Origin: Cystobacter fuscus DSM 2262
GTDB taxonomy: Bacteria > Myxococcota > Myxococcia > Myxococcales > Myxococcaceae
DNA length: 64,000 nt
Direction of reading: 5' to 3'
Assembly: GCF_000335475.2 (NCBI RefSeq)
Contig: NZ_ANAH02000006.1
Coordinates: 186,001 to 250,000, forward strand
Shown here one piece after another: positions 44,893-52,725 of this stretch. Position numbers and translations under genes: made by a program. Positions within the stretch are counted from its first letter, which is position 1; every line of letters begins with the position of its first letter. The notes below the pieces were generated by a model. That model made no database searches. It was not told the DNA's origin and saw only the letters and a program-made list of their open reading frames with translations.

Positions 44893-46413
44893 TCAGGTGC
44901 GGATGGCCAGCGCCCGTGCCGCCACTTCGCGGTCATCGAAGGCGCGCTTCTCCGTGCCGATGATCTGGTACGTCTCGTGCCCCTTGCCGGCGATGAGGAC
45001 CACGTCGTCCTCCTTGGCGAGGGAGATGGCCGTCTCGATGGCCGTCTTGCGATCGGCCTCCACGAGGTAGCCCTTCTCACCGCTCTTGGCCTTGCCCGCG
45101 GAGATGCGGCGCAGGCCGCCCTTCTCCAGGCCCGGGGTCACCTGGGCGATGATGTCGTCCGGGTTCTCGTTGCGCGGGTTGTCGCTCGTCACCACGGACA
45201 GGTCCGCGCCCTCGGCCGCGGCGGTGCCCATGAGCGGACGCTTGCCCTCGTCGCGCTCGCCCCCGCAGCCGAACACCGCGATGACGCGGCCCTTGGCCAT
45301 GGAGCGTGCCGCCTCCAGCGCGCGCTTGAGCGCGTCATCCGTGTGCGCGTAGTCCACCAGCACCGCGGGCGCTCCGGCCTGCGGACCGTGGTTCTCCACG
45401 CGCTCCATGCGGCCGGGCACGGCCCCCATGCGCTCGATGCCCAGCTGCACGTCCTTGCGCCGCGCGAAGCCCGCGCCGAGCGCCAAGCCCGCCGCCGCGA
45501 GGATGTTCTCCAGGTTGTGCGCGCCGAGCAGCCGGCTCTTCACCGGGATGTCGCCCGCGGGCGTCTTGAGCACGCCCTTGATGCCCTGGAGCGTGAAGGA
45601 CACGTCCGCGGAGGAGATCTCCCCGTTGCCCTGGCGGCTGAACTTCCACGCCATGCGCTTCTGGCCGCGCAGCTCGTTGTAGATGCGCGTGGCATAGGTG
45701 TCGTCGCCGTTGACCACCGCCACGCCGCCCTGGGACAGGTTCTCCAGGAAGAGCTTGCGCTTGGCCTGGAAGTACTCCTCCAGGTCCTTGTGGTAGTCGA
45801 GGTGATCTCGCGTGAGGTTGGTGAAGGCGGCGGCCTTGAAGGTCAGGCCGTGCACACGCTCCTGGATGAGGGCGTGGCTGGACACCTCCATCACCACCGT
45901 CTCGACGCCCGCGTCCGCCATCTGGCGGAGGATGCGGTGCAGCTCCAGCGGCTCCGGCGTGGTGTTGGCGGTGGCGTGGAACTGGCCGCCGACCTTGTAG
46001 CCGAGCGTGCCGATGACACCGGTGGACGAGTAGGCCGCGGTGGCCATGGCCTCCAGGAGGAAGGTCGTCGTCGTCTTGCCGTTGGTGCCCGTGACGGCCA
46101 GCAGGGTGAGCTGGTCGGCGGGACGGCCATAGAAGTTGGCCGCGATGAGCGCCAGGGCCTTCCGGGCGTTGGACACCTTGAAGTAGGGCACCTGCGAGGA
46201 CAGGGGCTTTTCCGATACCACCGCCACCGCCCCCCGGGAGACCGCCTCGCCCACGTACTGGGCGCCGTCCTCCTTCGCACCCGGCACCGCGACGAACAGA
46301 TCGCCCGGCTTCACCTTGCGCGAGTCCTGCGACACCCCCGTCACGTCGACCGGGGTCCGGCCGCCCGAGGTCTGCTCGGCACCACACCCTGCGAGGACAT
46401 CCGTCAGCTTCAT
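44893..46413 (-). CDS. murE: UDP-MurNAc-L-Ala-D-Glu--meso-diaminopimelate ligase
   Basis: The 506-residue Mur ligase has the ATP loop VTGTNGKTTTTFLLEA and the motif SDNPRNENPDDII. The DNPR sequence marks ligases that add meso-diaminopimelate rather than lysine, as expected for a Gram-negative. ATG 46413 has GGGGAAAAG upstream. It follows the penicillin-binding protein gene by 55 bases. Confidence 0.95.
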   Translation of the reverse strand: MKLTDVLAGCGAEQTSGGRTPVDVTGVSQDSRKVKPGDLFVAVPGAKEDGAQYVGEAVSRGAVAVVSEKPLSSQVPYFKVSNARKALALIAANFYGRPADQLTLLAVTGTNGKTTTTFLLEAMATAAYSSTGVIGTLGYKVGGQFHATANTTPEPLELHRILRQMADAGVETVVMEVSSHALIQERVHGLTFKAAAFTNLTRDHLDYHKDLEEYFQAKRKLFLENLSQGGVAVVNGDDTYATRIYNELRGQKRMAWKFSRQGNGEISSADVSFTLQGIKGVLKTPAGDIPVKSRLLGAHNLENILAAAGLALGAGFARRKDVQLGIERMGAVPGRMERVENHGPQAGAPAVLVDYAHTDDALKRALEAARSMAKGRVIAVFGCGGERDEGKRPLMGTAAAEGADLSVVTSDNPRNENPDDIIAQVTPGLEKGGLRRISAGKAKSGEKGYLVEADRKTAIETAISLAKEDDVVLIAGKGHETYQIIGTEKRAFDDREVAARALAIRT

Positions 46414-46468
46414 CTTTTCCCCTTCACAAATACTGCAAGCGCGACGGCTGGGTTCCGGGAGCGCGGCC

Positions 46469-48475
46469 TCATTGCCGCGTCGCCAATTCCAGCGTCACCC
46501 GCGCACCCTTCTCCACCAGCGAACCGGCGGCGGGAGTCTGCGCTACCACGCGTCCACTACCTGACAATTGCGGCTCCAGGGCCGCGGAGAGCAGCTTCGT
46601 CACCGCCTCGCGTCCTGCCTGACCCATGACATCCGGAACGCGGACGGAGCCTGGCTCCACGTTCTCGGTGACAACCTCTTCCACCACGGGCCCCTCTGGC
46701 ACCTCCCTCGCGGCGGGGGGCTGGGCGACCGCCACCGGCAGGGCGGTGGACGGCAGCGGTACCTCGCGCGAGGGCGGCACGGCCAGGTGGGCCATGGCGG
46801 CGGTAGCGATTTCCTTGAATGCGGGAGCGGCCACGTTTCCCCCGTACACGTCTGTTTTCGGCTCGTCCACAACCACGAGGATGACGACGCGCGGATTTTC
46901 GGCAGGCAACATGCCGACGAAGGAAGCAAGCCGTTTGTCCGAGTACCCGCCGGCCACGGGGTCCACCTTCTGGGCGGTGCCCGTCTTGCCTGCTACCCGG
47001 TAATCTTCCATGGCGGCCTTGGGGGCGGTGCCTCCCTTGACCACTACGCTCTCGAGCATGGAGACGACCTGGCGGGCCGTCTGCGGTGACACGATGCGGC
47101 GCACCTCGGTGGGACGGTTCTCCAGGAGGACGACCCCGTCCGGGTCCACCACCCTGGACACCAGGTAGGGGCGCATGAGCACCCCCCCATGGGCCAGCGC
47201 GCTCCAGGCGGCAATCATCTGCACCGCCGTGGCGGACATGCCCTGGCCGAAGGACTGCGTGGCCAGGGACACCTCGGCCTTGGGAAAGGGGATGGAGCCC
47301 CGGCCCTCTCCGGGCAGGGCCAGGCCCGTGCGCTCGCCGAAGCCGAAGTCCTTGAAGCTCTTCACCAGGCGCTCGCGGCCGAGCAACTGGGCGATCTTCG
47401 CCGAGCAGATGTTGGAGGACACCTGGAGCACCCGCTGGGGCGTCAGCCAGGCGTATTCGTGGGTGTCGTGGATGGTGTGCCGGCCCACGCGCCAGGAGCC
47501 GTTCTCGCAGAAGAAGGTGTCATCGGGCTTGATGACCTTCTGCTCCAGCGCGCTCGCGACGACGAAGGCCTTCATCGTCGAGCCGGGCTCGAAGGTGTCG
47601 AGCGCGGCGCGGTTGCGCATGCTCGAGCGCGCCTCGCGCTGGGGGGCGTTGGGGTTGAAGCGCGGCTCGTTGGCCATGGCGAGGATCTCCCCCGTCGCCG
47701 GATCCATCACCAGGGCCATGCCCGCCACGGCCTGGGCCTCGGCCACCGCGCGCGTCAGGGCCTTCTCGGCCACGTATTGCAGGTGGCGATCCAGGGTGAG
47801 CGTGACGGAGGCACCCTGGCGCTCCAGGGTGTCCGGCGCCCCGGAGACCAGCAGCTTGCGTCCCTTGGCGTCCCGGAAGCCCGACAGGCGCGAGTTCTGT
47901 CCGGACAGCTCGTTCTCGAACGCCAGCTCCAGGCCATCCAGGCCGTGGCCATCCAGCCCCACCACGCCCACCACGTGCGCGCCCAGCTCCTTCTGGGGGT
48001 AGAAGCGCTTGGGCTCCTTGGTGAAGCCGAAACCCGGCAGCCCCAGGGCCTTGACCGCCTCCACCTCCCGGGGCGTCACCTGACGCTTCACCCAGGCGAA
48101 GCGCCGGCCCCGCGTCAGCCGCCCGAGCACGTCCTCGGTGTCCAGCTTGAGCGCCTTGGCCAGGGCGCGCGCGGCCTGCTTCACGTCCGGCAACATCGAG
48201 GGGTCCACCCAGATGGAGTCCACCTCCACGCTCTGGGCGAACGGCGTGCCACGCCGATCGAAGATGTCCCCACGCCGGGCGGGGATCTCGATCTGCCGCA
48301 CGTACTGGTCCTGGGCGAGACCGCGCAGCTTGTCGCGCTCGACCACCTGCAGGAACACGGCACGGCCGAAGGCGGCCAGCAACAGGGTCACGAAGAAGGA
48401 GGCCAGCAGCTTCACGCGCAGCCGCATCCACTTCGTATTGGACTCTGGAACCCGTGCCGACTTGAAGTCCTTCAC
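46469..48475 (-). CDS. ftsI: Septal class B penicillin-binding protein (FtsI/PBP3) with a PASTA domain
   Basis: The 668-residue protein starts at GTG 48475. It has one membrane helix (LLASFFVTLLLAAFGRAVFL), a dimerisation domain (RRGDIFDRRGTPFAQSV) and a transpeptidase domain with Ser299 in PGSTMK, SSN in QVSSNIC and KTG in AGKTGTAQ. It cross-links septal peptidoglycan with FtsW. After the catalytic domain, a Pro-rich linker leads to a C-terminal PASTA domain (SVRVPDVMGQAGREAVTKLL to the end), which E. coli FtsI lacks; PASTA domains bind muropeptides. It begins 14 bases after ftsL. Confidence 0.95.
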   Translation of the reverse strand: MKDFKSARVPESNTKWMRLRVKLLASFFVTLLLAAFGRAVFLQVVERDKLRGLAQDQYVRQIEIPARRGDIFDRRGTPFAQSVEVDSIWVDPSMLPDVKQAARALAKALKLDTEDVLGRLTRGRRFAWVKRQVTPREVEAVKALGLPGFGFTKEPKRFYPQKELGAHVVGVVGLDGHGLDGLELAFENELSGQNSRLSGFRDAKGRKLLVSGAPDTLERQGASVTLTLDRHLQYVAEKALTRAVAEAQAVAGMALVMDPATGEILAMANEPRFNPNAPQREARSSMRNRAALDTFEPGSTMKAFVVASALEQKVIKPDDTFFCENGSWRVGRHTIHDTHEYAWLTPQRVLQVSSNICSAKIAQLLGRERLVKSFKDFGFGERTGLALPGEGRGSIPFPKAEVSLATQSFGQGMSATAVQMIAAWSALAHGGVLMRPYLVSRVVDPDGVVLLENRPTEVRRIVSPQTARQVVSMLESVVVKGGTAPKAAMEDYRVAGKTGTAQKVDPVAGGYSDKRLASFVGMLPAENPRVVILVVVDEPKTDVYGGNVAAPAFKEIATAAMAHLAVPPSREVPLPSTALPVAVAQPPAAREVPEGPVVEEVVTENVEPGSVRVPDVMGQAGREAVTKLLSAALEPQLSGSGRVVAQTPAAGSLVEKGARVTLELATRQ

Positions 48476-48489
48476 GACGAGCCCCCCCT

Positions 48490-48891
48490 CTAGTGAGACA
48501 CGGCCACGCGTACGCCCCGCGCGTCGCGAGCTTCCACCCGGACGGGACGCTTGCCACCACCCGTTGCCGGCAGGGCCATGACGAGCGGACCGGCGGGCAT
48601 GGACATACCGAGCTTCTCGCGCGCCAGCTTCTCCAGGCGCGCCGGATTCTTGAGCGTGGCCAGCTCCAGCTTCAGCCGATCGTTCTCCCGCGTGAGCGCG
48701 CGCTCCTCGGCCTCCGCCCGGGACAGCCGGTAGCCCATGTCCACCACCAGCACGCGGCTCGTCACGTGGAGGATGCCCACGCCCGCGAACAGCGCGAAGA
48801 GCAACACCGCGGGCAACAGGTGCAGGAGCACCCTGCCCACCGACGCACCATTGGGACCGACTCGGGACACGGACGACTGGCTGCGGATCAT
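48490..48891 (-). CDS. ftsL: Cell division protein FtsL
   Basis: The 133-residue protein has a cytoplasmic N-terminus, one membrane helix (LLHLLPAVLLFALFAGVGIL) and a periplasmic coiled coil (YRLSRAEAEERALTREN, then LKLELATLKNPARLEKLARE) that ends in the typical LGMSMP. This size, layout and position between rsmH and ftsI are those of FtsL, which pairs with FtsB and activates FtsWI. Its ATG overlaps the rsmH stop by four bases. About 30 basic residues after the LGM motif are an extension. The assignment rests on position and topology because FtsL sequences diverge strongly. Confidence 0.9.
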   Translation of the reverse strand: MIRSQSSVSRVGPNGASVGRVLLHLLPAVLLFALFAGVGILHVTSRVLVVDMGYRLSRAEAEERALTRENDRLKLELATLKNPARLEKLAREKLGMSMPAGPLVMALPATGGGKRPVRVEARDARGVRVAVSH

Positions 48892-49796
48892 CGAATCTTC
48901 TCCACCACGCGCAGGTGCGCGCTGCGGGCACGGGGGTTGGCGGCGATCTCCTCGTCCGAGGGCGCGATCGCCTTGCGCGTCACCAGGGCGAAGTCCCCCT
49001 GGCCACCACAGACGCACACCGGGAGCCCGGGAGGGCACTTGCAGCCCCCCACCATGTCCCGGAAGGTCTCCTTCACCTTGCGATCCTCGAGCGAGTGGAA
49101 CGCGATGACGGCGGCGCGGCCCCCCACCTTGAGCAGACGGGGCAGCGCGGCGAGCAGCGACTCGAGCGACTCCAGCTCCTCGTTGACCGCCATGCGCAGC
49201 GCCTGGAAGGTGCGGGTGGCCACGTGGATCTTCTGCGGCCAGGCCTTGCGCGGCACGGCGCGCTTGACGACCTCGGCCGCCTCCAGGGTGCGCGTGGGCA
49301 GCGCGCGCTTGAGTTCGCGGGCGATGGGCCGGGCGAAGGACTCCTCGCCGTACTCGCGCAGCACGCGCACGAGCACCGCCTCGTCCTCGTCGGCGATGAA
49401 CTCGGCGGCGGTGCGGCCCGTGTCGCCCATGCGCATGTCCAGCGGCCCATCCTTCTGGAAGGAGAAGCCGCGCTCGGCCACGTCGAGCTGGGGCGAGGAC
49501 ACGCCCAGGTCCACCAGCACGCCGTCCACCGGCAGCACGTCCGCGGCCACCCGGAGCAGCTCGCCGAAGTTGCCCTGGCGCGCCTCGAAGCCCGGCAGCC
49601 CCGCGAGCCGGGAGCGCGCGGCCTCGAGCGCCACGGGATCCCGATCCACGCCGAGCACGGTGGAGCCCCGCGCGAGCAGCTCGCGCGAATGCCCTCCCCC
49701 ACCCAGCGTGCCGTCGATGATCACCCTGCCCGCTCCCGGTTGGAGGACGTCCACCGCCTCCTTCAAGAGAACGGTCTGGTGCCCGAAGTCAGCCAA
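48888..49796 (-). CDS. rsmH: 16S rRNA m4C1402 methyltransferase RsmH (MraW)
   Basis: The 302-residue SAM-dependent enzyme has HQTVLLKEAVDVL, the SAM loop DGTLGGGGHSRELL, DLGVSSPQLDVAERGFSF and the C-terminal NPRARSAHLRV. It methylates N4 of C1402 in the ribosomal decoding centre. The start is TTG 49796; no other start codon fits, since HQTVLL is the conserved beginning and the upstream frame has no initiation codon. It lies seven bases after the STAS gene, and its stop is coupled to ftsL. Confidence 0.94.
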   Translation of the reverse strand: MADFGHQTVLLKEAVDVLQPGAGRVIIDGTLGGGGHSRELLARGSTVLGVDRDPVALEAARSRLAGLPGFEARQGNFGELLRVAADVLPVDGVLVDLGVSSPQLDVAERGFSFQKDGPLDMRMGDTGRTAAEFIADEDEAVLVRVLREYGEESFARPIARELKRALPTRTLEAAEVVKRAVPRKAWPQKIHVATRTFQALRMAVNEELESLESLLAALPRLLKVGGRAAVIAFHSLEDRKVKETFRDMVGGCKCPPGLPVCVCGGQGDFALVTRKAIAPSDEEIAANPRARSAHLRVVEKIR

Positions 49797-49803
49797 GGGA
49801 CGC

Positions 49804-50181
49804 CTAGACGAACGGAGCCCGCGCGAGCGCGAAGGCGGCCCGGGCGTCGTTCATGTGCGGATAGAATTCGAAGCGGTCGTGCGCGCCGGCGGCCCGGAAG
49901 ATGGCGGACAGGTAGGGCGACAGGCCCGACAGCTTGATGTCCCCACCGGCCTTGCGGAACGACTCGGCGCGCGCGATGAGCGGCTTGACGCCGCGGTAGT
50001 CCAGGTGGCTCACCTCACTGAAGTCGAGCACGGCGTTGCGCAGGCCGCGCTGCATGCGGCCGCCAAGCTCGTCACACAACCGGGCGAGGTCCTTCTCCAG
50101 CAGCTCCCCCTCGAGCATGAGCGTCTCCACCCGGCCACTGGAGACCGCGCGGATGCCCTGTGCTTCGGCTACCTGGTTCAT
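49804..50181 (-). CDS. STAS-domain protein at the head of the dcw cluster
   Basis: The 125-residue protein is a single STAS domain (about 10-110) of the anti-sigma-factor-antagonist type, with the strand and loop VLDFSEVSHLDYRGVKPLIA. In antagonists such as SpoIIAA the loop reads D-S-S-G and the first Ser is phosphorylated. Here it is D61-Y62-R63-G64, so regulation by Ser phosphorylation is not possible at that site. ATG 50181 has GGAAGGTGG upstream. It is seven bases from rsmH and takes the place where mraZ is found in many bacteria. No partner kinase or sigma factor gene is adjacent; its role in division gene expression is open. Confidence 0.85.
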   Translation of the reverse strand: MNQVAEAQGIRAVSSGRVETLMLEGELLEKDLARLCDELGGRMQRGLRNAVLDFSEVSHLDYRGVKPLIARAESFRKAGGDIKLSGLSPYLSAIFRAAGAHDRFEFYPHMNDARAAFALARAPFV

Positions 50182-50392
50182 GTCGCCACCTTCCCGGCTT
50201 TCCCGCCTCACGTCGAAATTTCAACCCGCCCGCGTGCGTGGCCCCTCGGACACACGCATCCCATCCGGTGACCCGCACCGGTCCACCCACACCCGTCCTG
50301 GTCCAACCCCCGCGGGGGCCCGCCAATGAATGCGCCACCCCAGACGGCCTCGCGAGTCGAGCGCGGGCACGCCTGTTGTCCACGGGCGGCGG

Positions 50393-50421
50393 AAAATACG
50401 CGCGGCCTCCTACCCGGTCAA
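50393..50421 (-). promoter_or_regulatory. Candidate promoter of the dcw operon
   Basis: On the minus strand TTGACC (50416-50421) matches five of six -35 bases and TATTTT (50393-50398) four of six -10 bases, with exactly 17 bases between. The transcript would start near 50386 and carry a leader of about 205 bases before the STAS ATG. This is the best promoter-like sequence upstream of the cluster. Confidence 0.5.
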
Positions 50422-50454
50422 GAAATGCAACAGGCGTATACAGGTCCGTGTCGC

Positions 50455-50472
50455 ATTGACTCCAATGTCAAT
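50455..50472. promoter_or_regulatory. Perfect palindrome between the dcw promoter and a lipoprotein gene
   Basis: ATTGAC (50455-50460) and GTCAAT (50467-50472) are perfect inverted repeats around TCCAAT. The site lies about 35 bases upstream of the candidate dcw -35 box and about 100 bases before the divergent lipoprotein ATG, so it could be an activator or repressor site for either. Confidence 0.35.
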
Positions 50473-50573
50473 CTTCTGGCATGACGCGCCGCGCGAGCAC
50501 CACGAAGGACTGCTCGAGCCTCGCGTCCTGGCCGGGGGGTGAGGCACATCGCTCGAAAGCGAAAGGTGTACAC

Positions 50574-51188
50574 ATGACGCGCATGATTCGCCTGTTGGCT
50601 GTTTCCGCCGTGGCCCTGGGTCTCACCGCTTGTGGAGGGGGAGCGAAGCTCGGGGGTGACAAGGAAGGAGCGGCCCAGGCCGCGTTCCAGGCCTCGCAGC
50701 CCGCGGGCCGTGGCCACACCAAGAGCGGGCAGGCCCTGATCGATCAGGCCCTGGCCAGCGGGGCCGTCAGCATCACTCTCTCCGCCGATTGCGCCGAGAG
50801 CGGCAAGGTCCACCTGACCCTGGACGCGGGGGCTGCCCCCAAGCTGGGCACGTTCAGCTACGTCGTCCGCTACGACGCCTGCAGCGAGGACGGGGAGAAC
50901 GAGTACACCGGTGAGGTGACGACCACGGTGGTCGCCGGGTTCGATCTCGACGGGAATATCAAGATCGGCGGGTTCTACATCGCCATGAAGGGCAAGCTCA
51001 CCATCGAGGGGGAGATCTCCGACTTCATCGAGACCGATGTCCGCCTGGGCATGGAAATCGCCGCCACCTCGAAGCGCTCGGGCAGCGTGCAGCTCGTCGT
51101 CGACGGCACCATCAAGACCTCGACGGGCAGCTTCACCTACTCCAAGGAAGTCCTCGTGACGGCCGCGGGCCGCCTGCCCAGGGCCTGA
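50574..51188 (+). CDS. Uncharacterised lipoprotein
   Basis: The 204-residue protein starts MTRMIRLLAVSAVALGLTAC, a lipoprotein signal peptide with the lipobox LTAC at residues 17-20. The mature part is beta-rich with two cysteines (SADCAES, RYDACSED) that may pair. The segments KVHLTLDAGAAPKLGTFSYV and IKIGGFYIAMKGKLTIEGEI suggest a beta-barrel or lipocalin-like shell, but I do not recognise a family. ATG 50574 gives the clean signal peptide; the frame is open from 50481. A strong terminator follows. Confidence 0.75.
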   Translation: MTRMIRLLAVSAVALGLTACGGGAKLGGDKEGAAQAAFQASQPAGRGHTKSGQALIDQALASGAVSITLSADCAESGKVHLTLDAGAAPKLGTFSYVVRYDACSEDGENEYTGEVTTTVVAGFDLDGNIKIGGFYIAMKGKLTIEGEISDFIETDVRLGMEIAATSKRSGSVQLVVDGTIKTSTGSFTYSKEVLVTAAGRLPRA

Positions 51189-51217
51189 TCGTCCGTCTGC
51201 TTCACGGGGTTGCCAGG

Positions 51218-51256
51218 AGCCGGGCCGGCCAGTTTGGAGGCCCGGCTCTTCTTTTG
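51218..51256 (+). terminator. Rho-independent terminator
   Basis: GAGCCGGGCC (51218-51227) and GGCCCGGCTC (51240-51249) form a perfect ten-base stem with a 12-base loop, followed by TTCTTTT. It lies 30 bases after the lipoprotein stop and just before the PilZ gene start. This is the clearest terminator in the window. Confidence 0.85.
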
Positions 51257-51273
51257 CCGTATGATTGGGCGCC

Positions 51274-51996
51274 ATGAGCCAGAGCGTGACGAAGCGGGCC
51301 CTCGGCGAGGTTCGCCTCAAGGTGGCCTACAAGAGACCCGAGGCCCTGCTGAGTGAGTACACCCGCAGCATCGGCCGAGGGGGAGTGACCCTGCAGACGC
51401 AGAAGAGCGTCCCGGTGGGTACGCGCTTCGTCTTCGAGATGTACAACCCCGGAGTGGCCACGCCCGTGGAAGTGATGGGCGAGGTGGTGCGCGTCACGCC
51501 GCAGGCCAACGGCCGCCACGTGCTCACCATCAAGTACGACCCGGGACAGGACCGCGGGGGCCTGGATGCCGTGCTCCAGCGCGTCTTCGATCTCCAGGAG
51601 TCGGAGAAGCTGCGCCGCTACGCACGCATTCCGCTGAACGTGCCAGCCCTGGAGGAGGCCACGCCCTTCGCCCCGCCCTTCTTCGTGAGGGACCTGTCGC
51701 GCGGAGGCGTGGGCCTGGAAGTGGAGGCGCCCGAGCTGCCCTCCTCGGTGAAGGTGGGCATGCCCTTCCTCTTGGAGATGGAGCTGACGCTGGGCACGCT
51801 CATGCTGCACGGCGAGGTGGCGTGGACGTCCGCGGGGGGCCCCGAGGTCCTGCCCACCTTCGGTGTCAACTTCAACACCTTGAGCCCGGACACGGTGGAG
51901 CGCCTGGAGAAGCTGCTCTCGCTCGAGTCCATGCCGCCCCCGCCCTGGCGCGCCCGCATCTGCTTCGGAATGGACGCCGTCATGCGCGTGCCCTGA
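51274..51996 (+). CDS. Tandem PilZ-domain protein (c-di-GMP effector type)
   Basis: The 240-residue cytoplasmic protein has two PilZ-like domains. The first (about 8-105) fits the deltaproteobacterial TIGR02266-type pattern (VAYKRPEALLSEYTRSIGRGGV) but lacks the RxxxR motif, so it is degenerate. The second (about 115-220) has RRYAR followed by RDLSRGGVGLEV, that is, both RxxxR and D-x-S-x-x-G, and should bind cyclic di-GMP. Such proteins carry c-di-GMP signals to motility, polysaccharide or development functions. ATG 51274 is preferred to a TTG nine bases upstream. The gene stands alone behind a terminator. Confidence 0.85.
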   Translation: MSQSVTKRALGEVRLKVAYKRPEALLSEYTRSIGRGGVTLQTQKSVPVGTRFVFEMYNPGVATPVEVMGEVVRVTPQANGRHVLTIKYDPGQDRGGLDAVLQRVFDLQESEKLRRYARIPLNVPALEEATPFAPPFFVRDLSRGGVGLEVEAPELPSSVKVGMPFLLEMELTLGTLMLHGEVAWTSAGGPEVLPTFGVNFNTLSPDTVERLEKLLSLESMPPPPWRARICFGMDAVMRVP

Positions 51997-52110
51997 GAGC
52001 CGTTGTGCCCCCGGGGCAGCCGGGGTATGGCGCGAGTCCTCGGGAGGGCCAGGAGACGGGCGCTCCCATTCTCGCCCGGGCTCGCGCCCGGACACGTGGA
52101 GGACCTGACC

Positions 52111-52470
52111 ATGAAGCTGCGATGGAACGTGCTGGGAGCGGTCGTGCTGGGGCTGGGGCTCGCGGGCTGTGGCGTGACGGTGGGCGCGGCGTGCACCTCG
52201 GACGAGGAGTGCGGGGACATGGGCTTCTGCATCACCACCGCCAACACCCCGGGCGGCTACTGCTCCGAGTCCTGCTTCCCCGGCAAGGATGACACCTGCC
52301 CCTCGGGGAGCACCTGCGTGAGCACGGGCGCCCGCGCGGACGTCTCGGCCTGTTTCATCAAGTGCACGACGAACGCGGATTGCCGCACCGGCTACCAGTG
52401 CATCAGCAACTTCCGCGGCAGCGCCTTCCCCGTCTGTGCCGCACCGGACGCTCCGACGCCGGGAACCTGA
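52111..52470 (+). CDS. Small cysteine-rich lipoprotein
   Basis: The 119-residue protein starts at ATG 52111 (GGAGG upstream) with a signal peptide ending in LAGC. The mature part has 12 further cysteines in the spaced pattern CTSDEECGDMGFC, CSESC, CPSGSTC, CFIKCTTNADCRTGYQC, which is common in exported myxobacterial Cys-rich repeat proteins. These usually form disulfide-knotted surface modules of unknown function. No catalytic motif is seen. Confidence 0.8.
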   Translation: MKLRWNVLGAVVLGLGLAGCGVTVGAACTSDEECGDMGFCITTANTPGGYCSESCFPGKDDTCPSGSTCVSTGARADVSACFIKCTTNADCRTGYQCISNFRGSAFPVCAAPDAPTPGT

Positions 52471-52513
52471 GGCCTCGCCGTCCCCCTGCTTCGTTCAAAA
52501 TCGTGAAGTTCCT

Positions 52514-52542
52514 GGCGCCCCGCGTCGTGAACACGGGGCGCC
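52514..52542. terminator. Perfect inverted repeat between the Cys-rich lipoprotein and carD
   Basis: GGCGCCCCG (52514-52522) and CGGGGCGCC (52534-52542) form a perfect nine-base stem with an 11-base loop, 44 bases after the lipoprotein stop and 183 bases before carD. No T-run follows. It probably separates the two transcription units. Confidence 0.5.
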
Positions 52543-52725
52543 CCGCTCCTTCGGCGGCTCCCCCTGGGGCGGGGACCCCCGACCCGCAAGTCCTCCCGAT
52601 GAGGAGAAGACCCGCCCGGCCGGGTGCCTGGACGTTCGGGAGTCAGAAGTCTCCGTCGGTAAGTCGTGGCATCCGGGAAGGGTTATGCTACGAGCGCCGC
52701 TTCTCTCCTACTTGATGAGGGGGAC

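Larger units (their letters stand above)
50182..50573. other. Divergent intergenic region upstream of the dcw cluster
   Basis: No gene is supported in this 392-base region. It contains the dcw promoter candidate and the ATTGAC/GTCAAT palindrome. The part 50182-50385 would be the untranslated leader of the STAS gene; I saw no recognisable riboswitch. A weak open frame from 50481 is an upstream extension of the lipoprotein gene. Confidence 0.5.

Noticed and set aside
50182-50573. mraZ upstream of rsmH
   Set aside because: No MraZ-like product (SpoVT/AbrB-like repeats) is encoded in either strand between 49800 and 50573.
50481-50573. Longer lipoprotein start at 50481
   Set aside because: The 31 extra residues would bury the signal peptide; the ATG at 50574 gives a clean lipobox.
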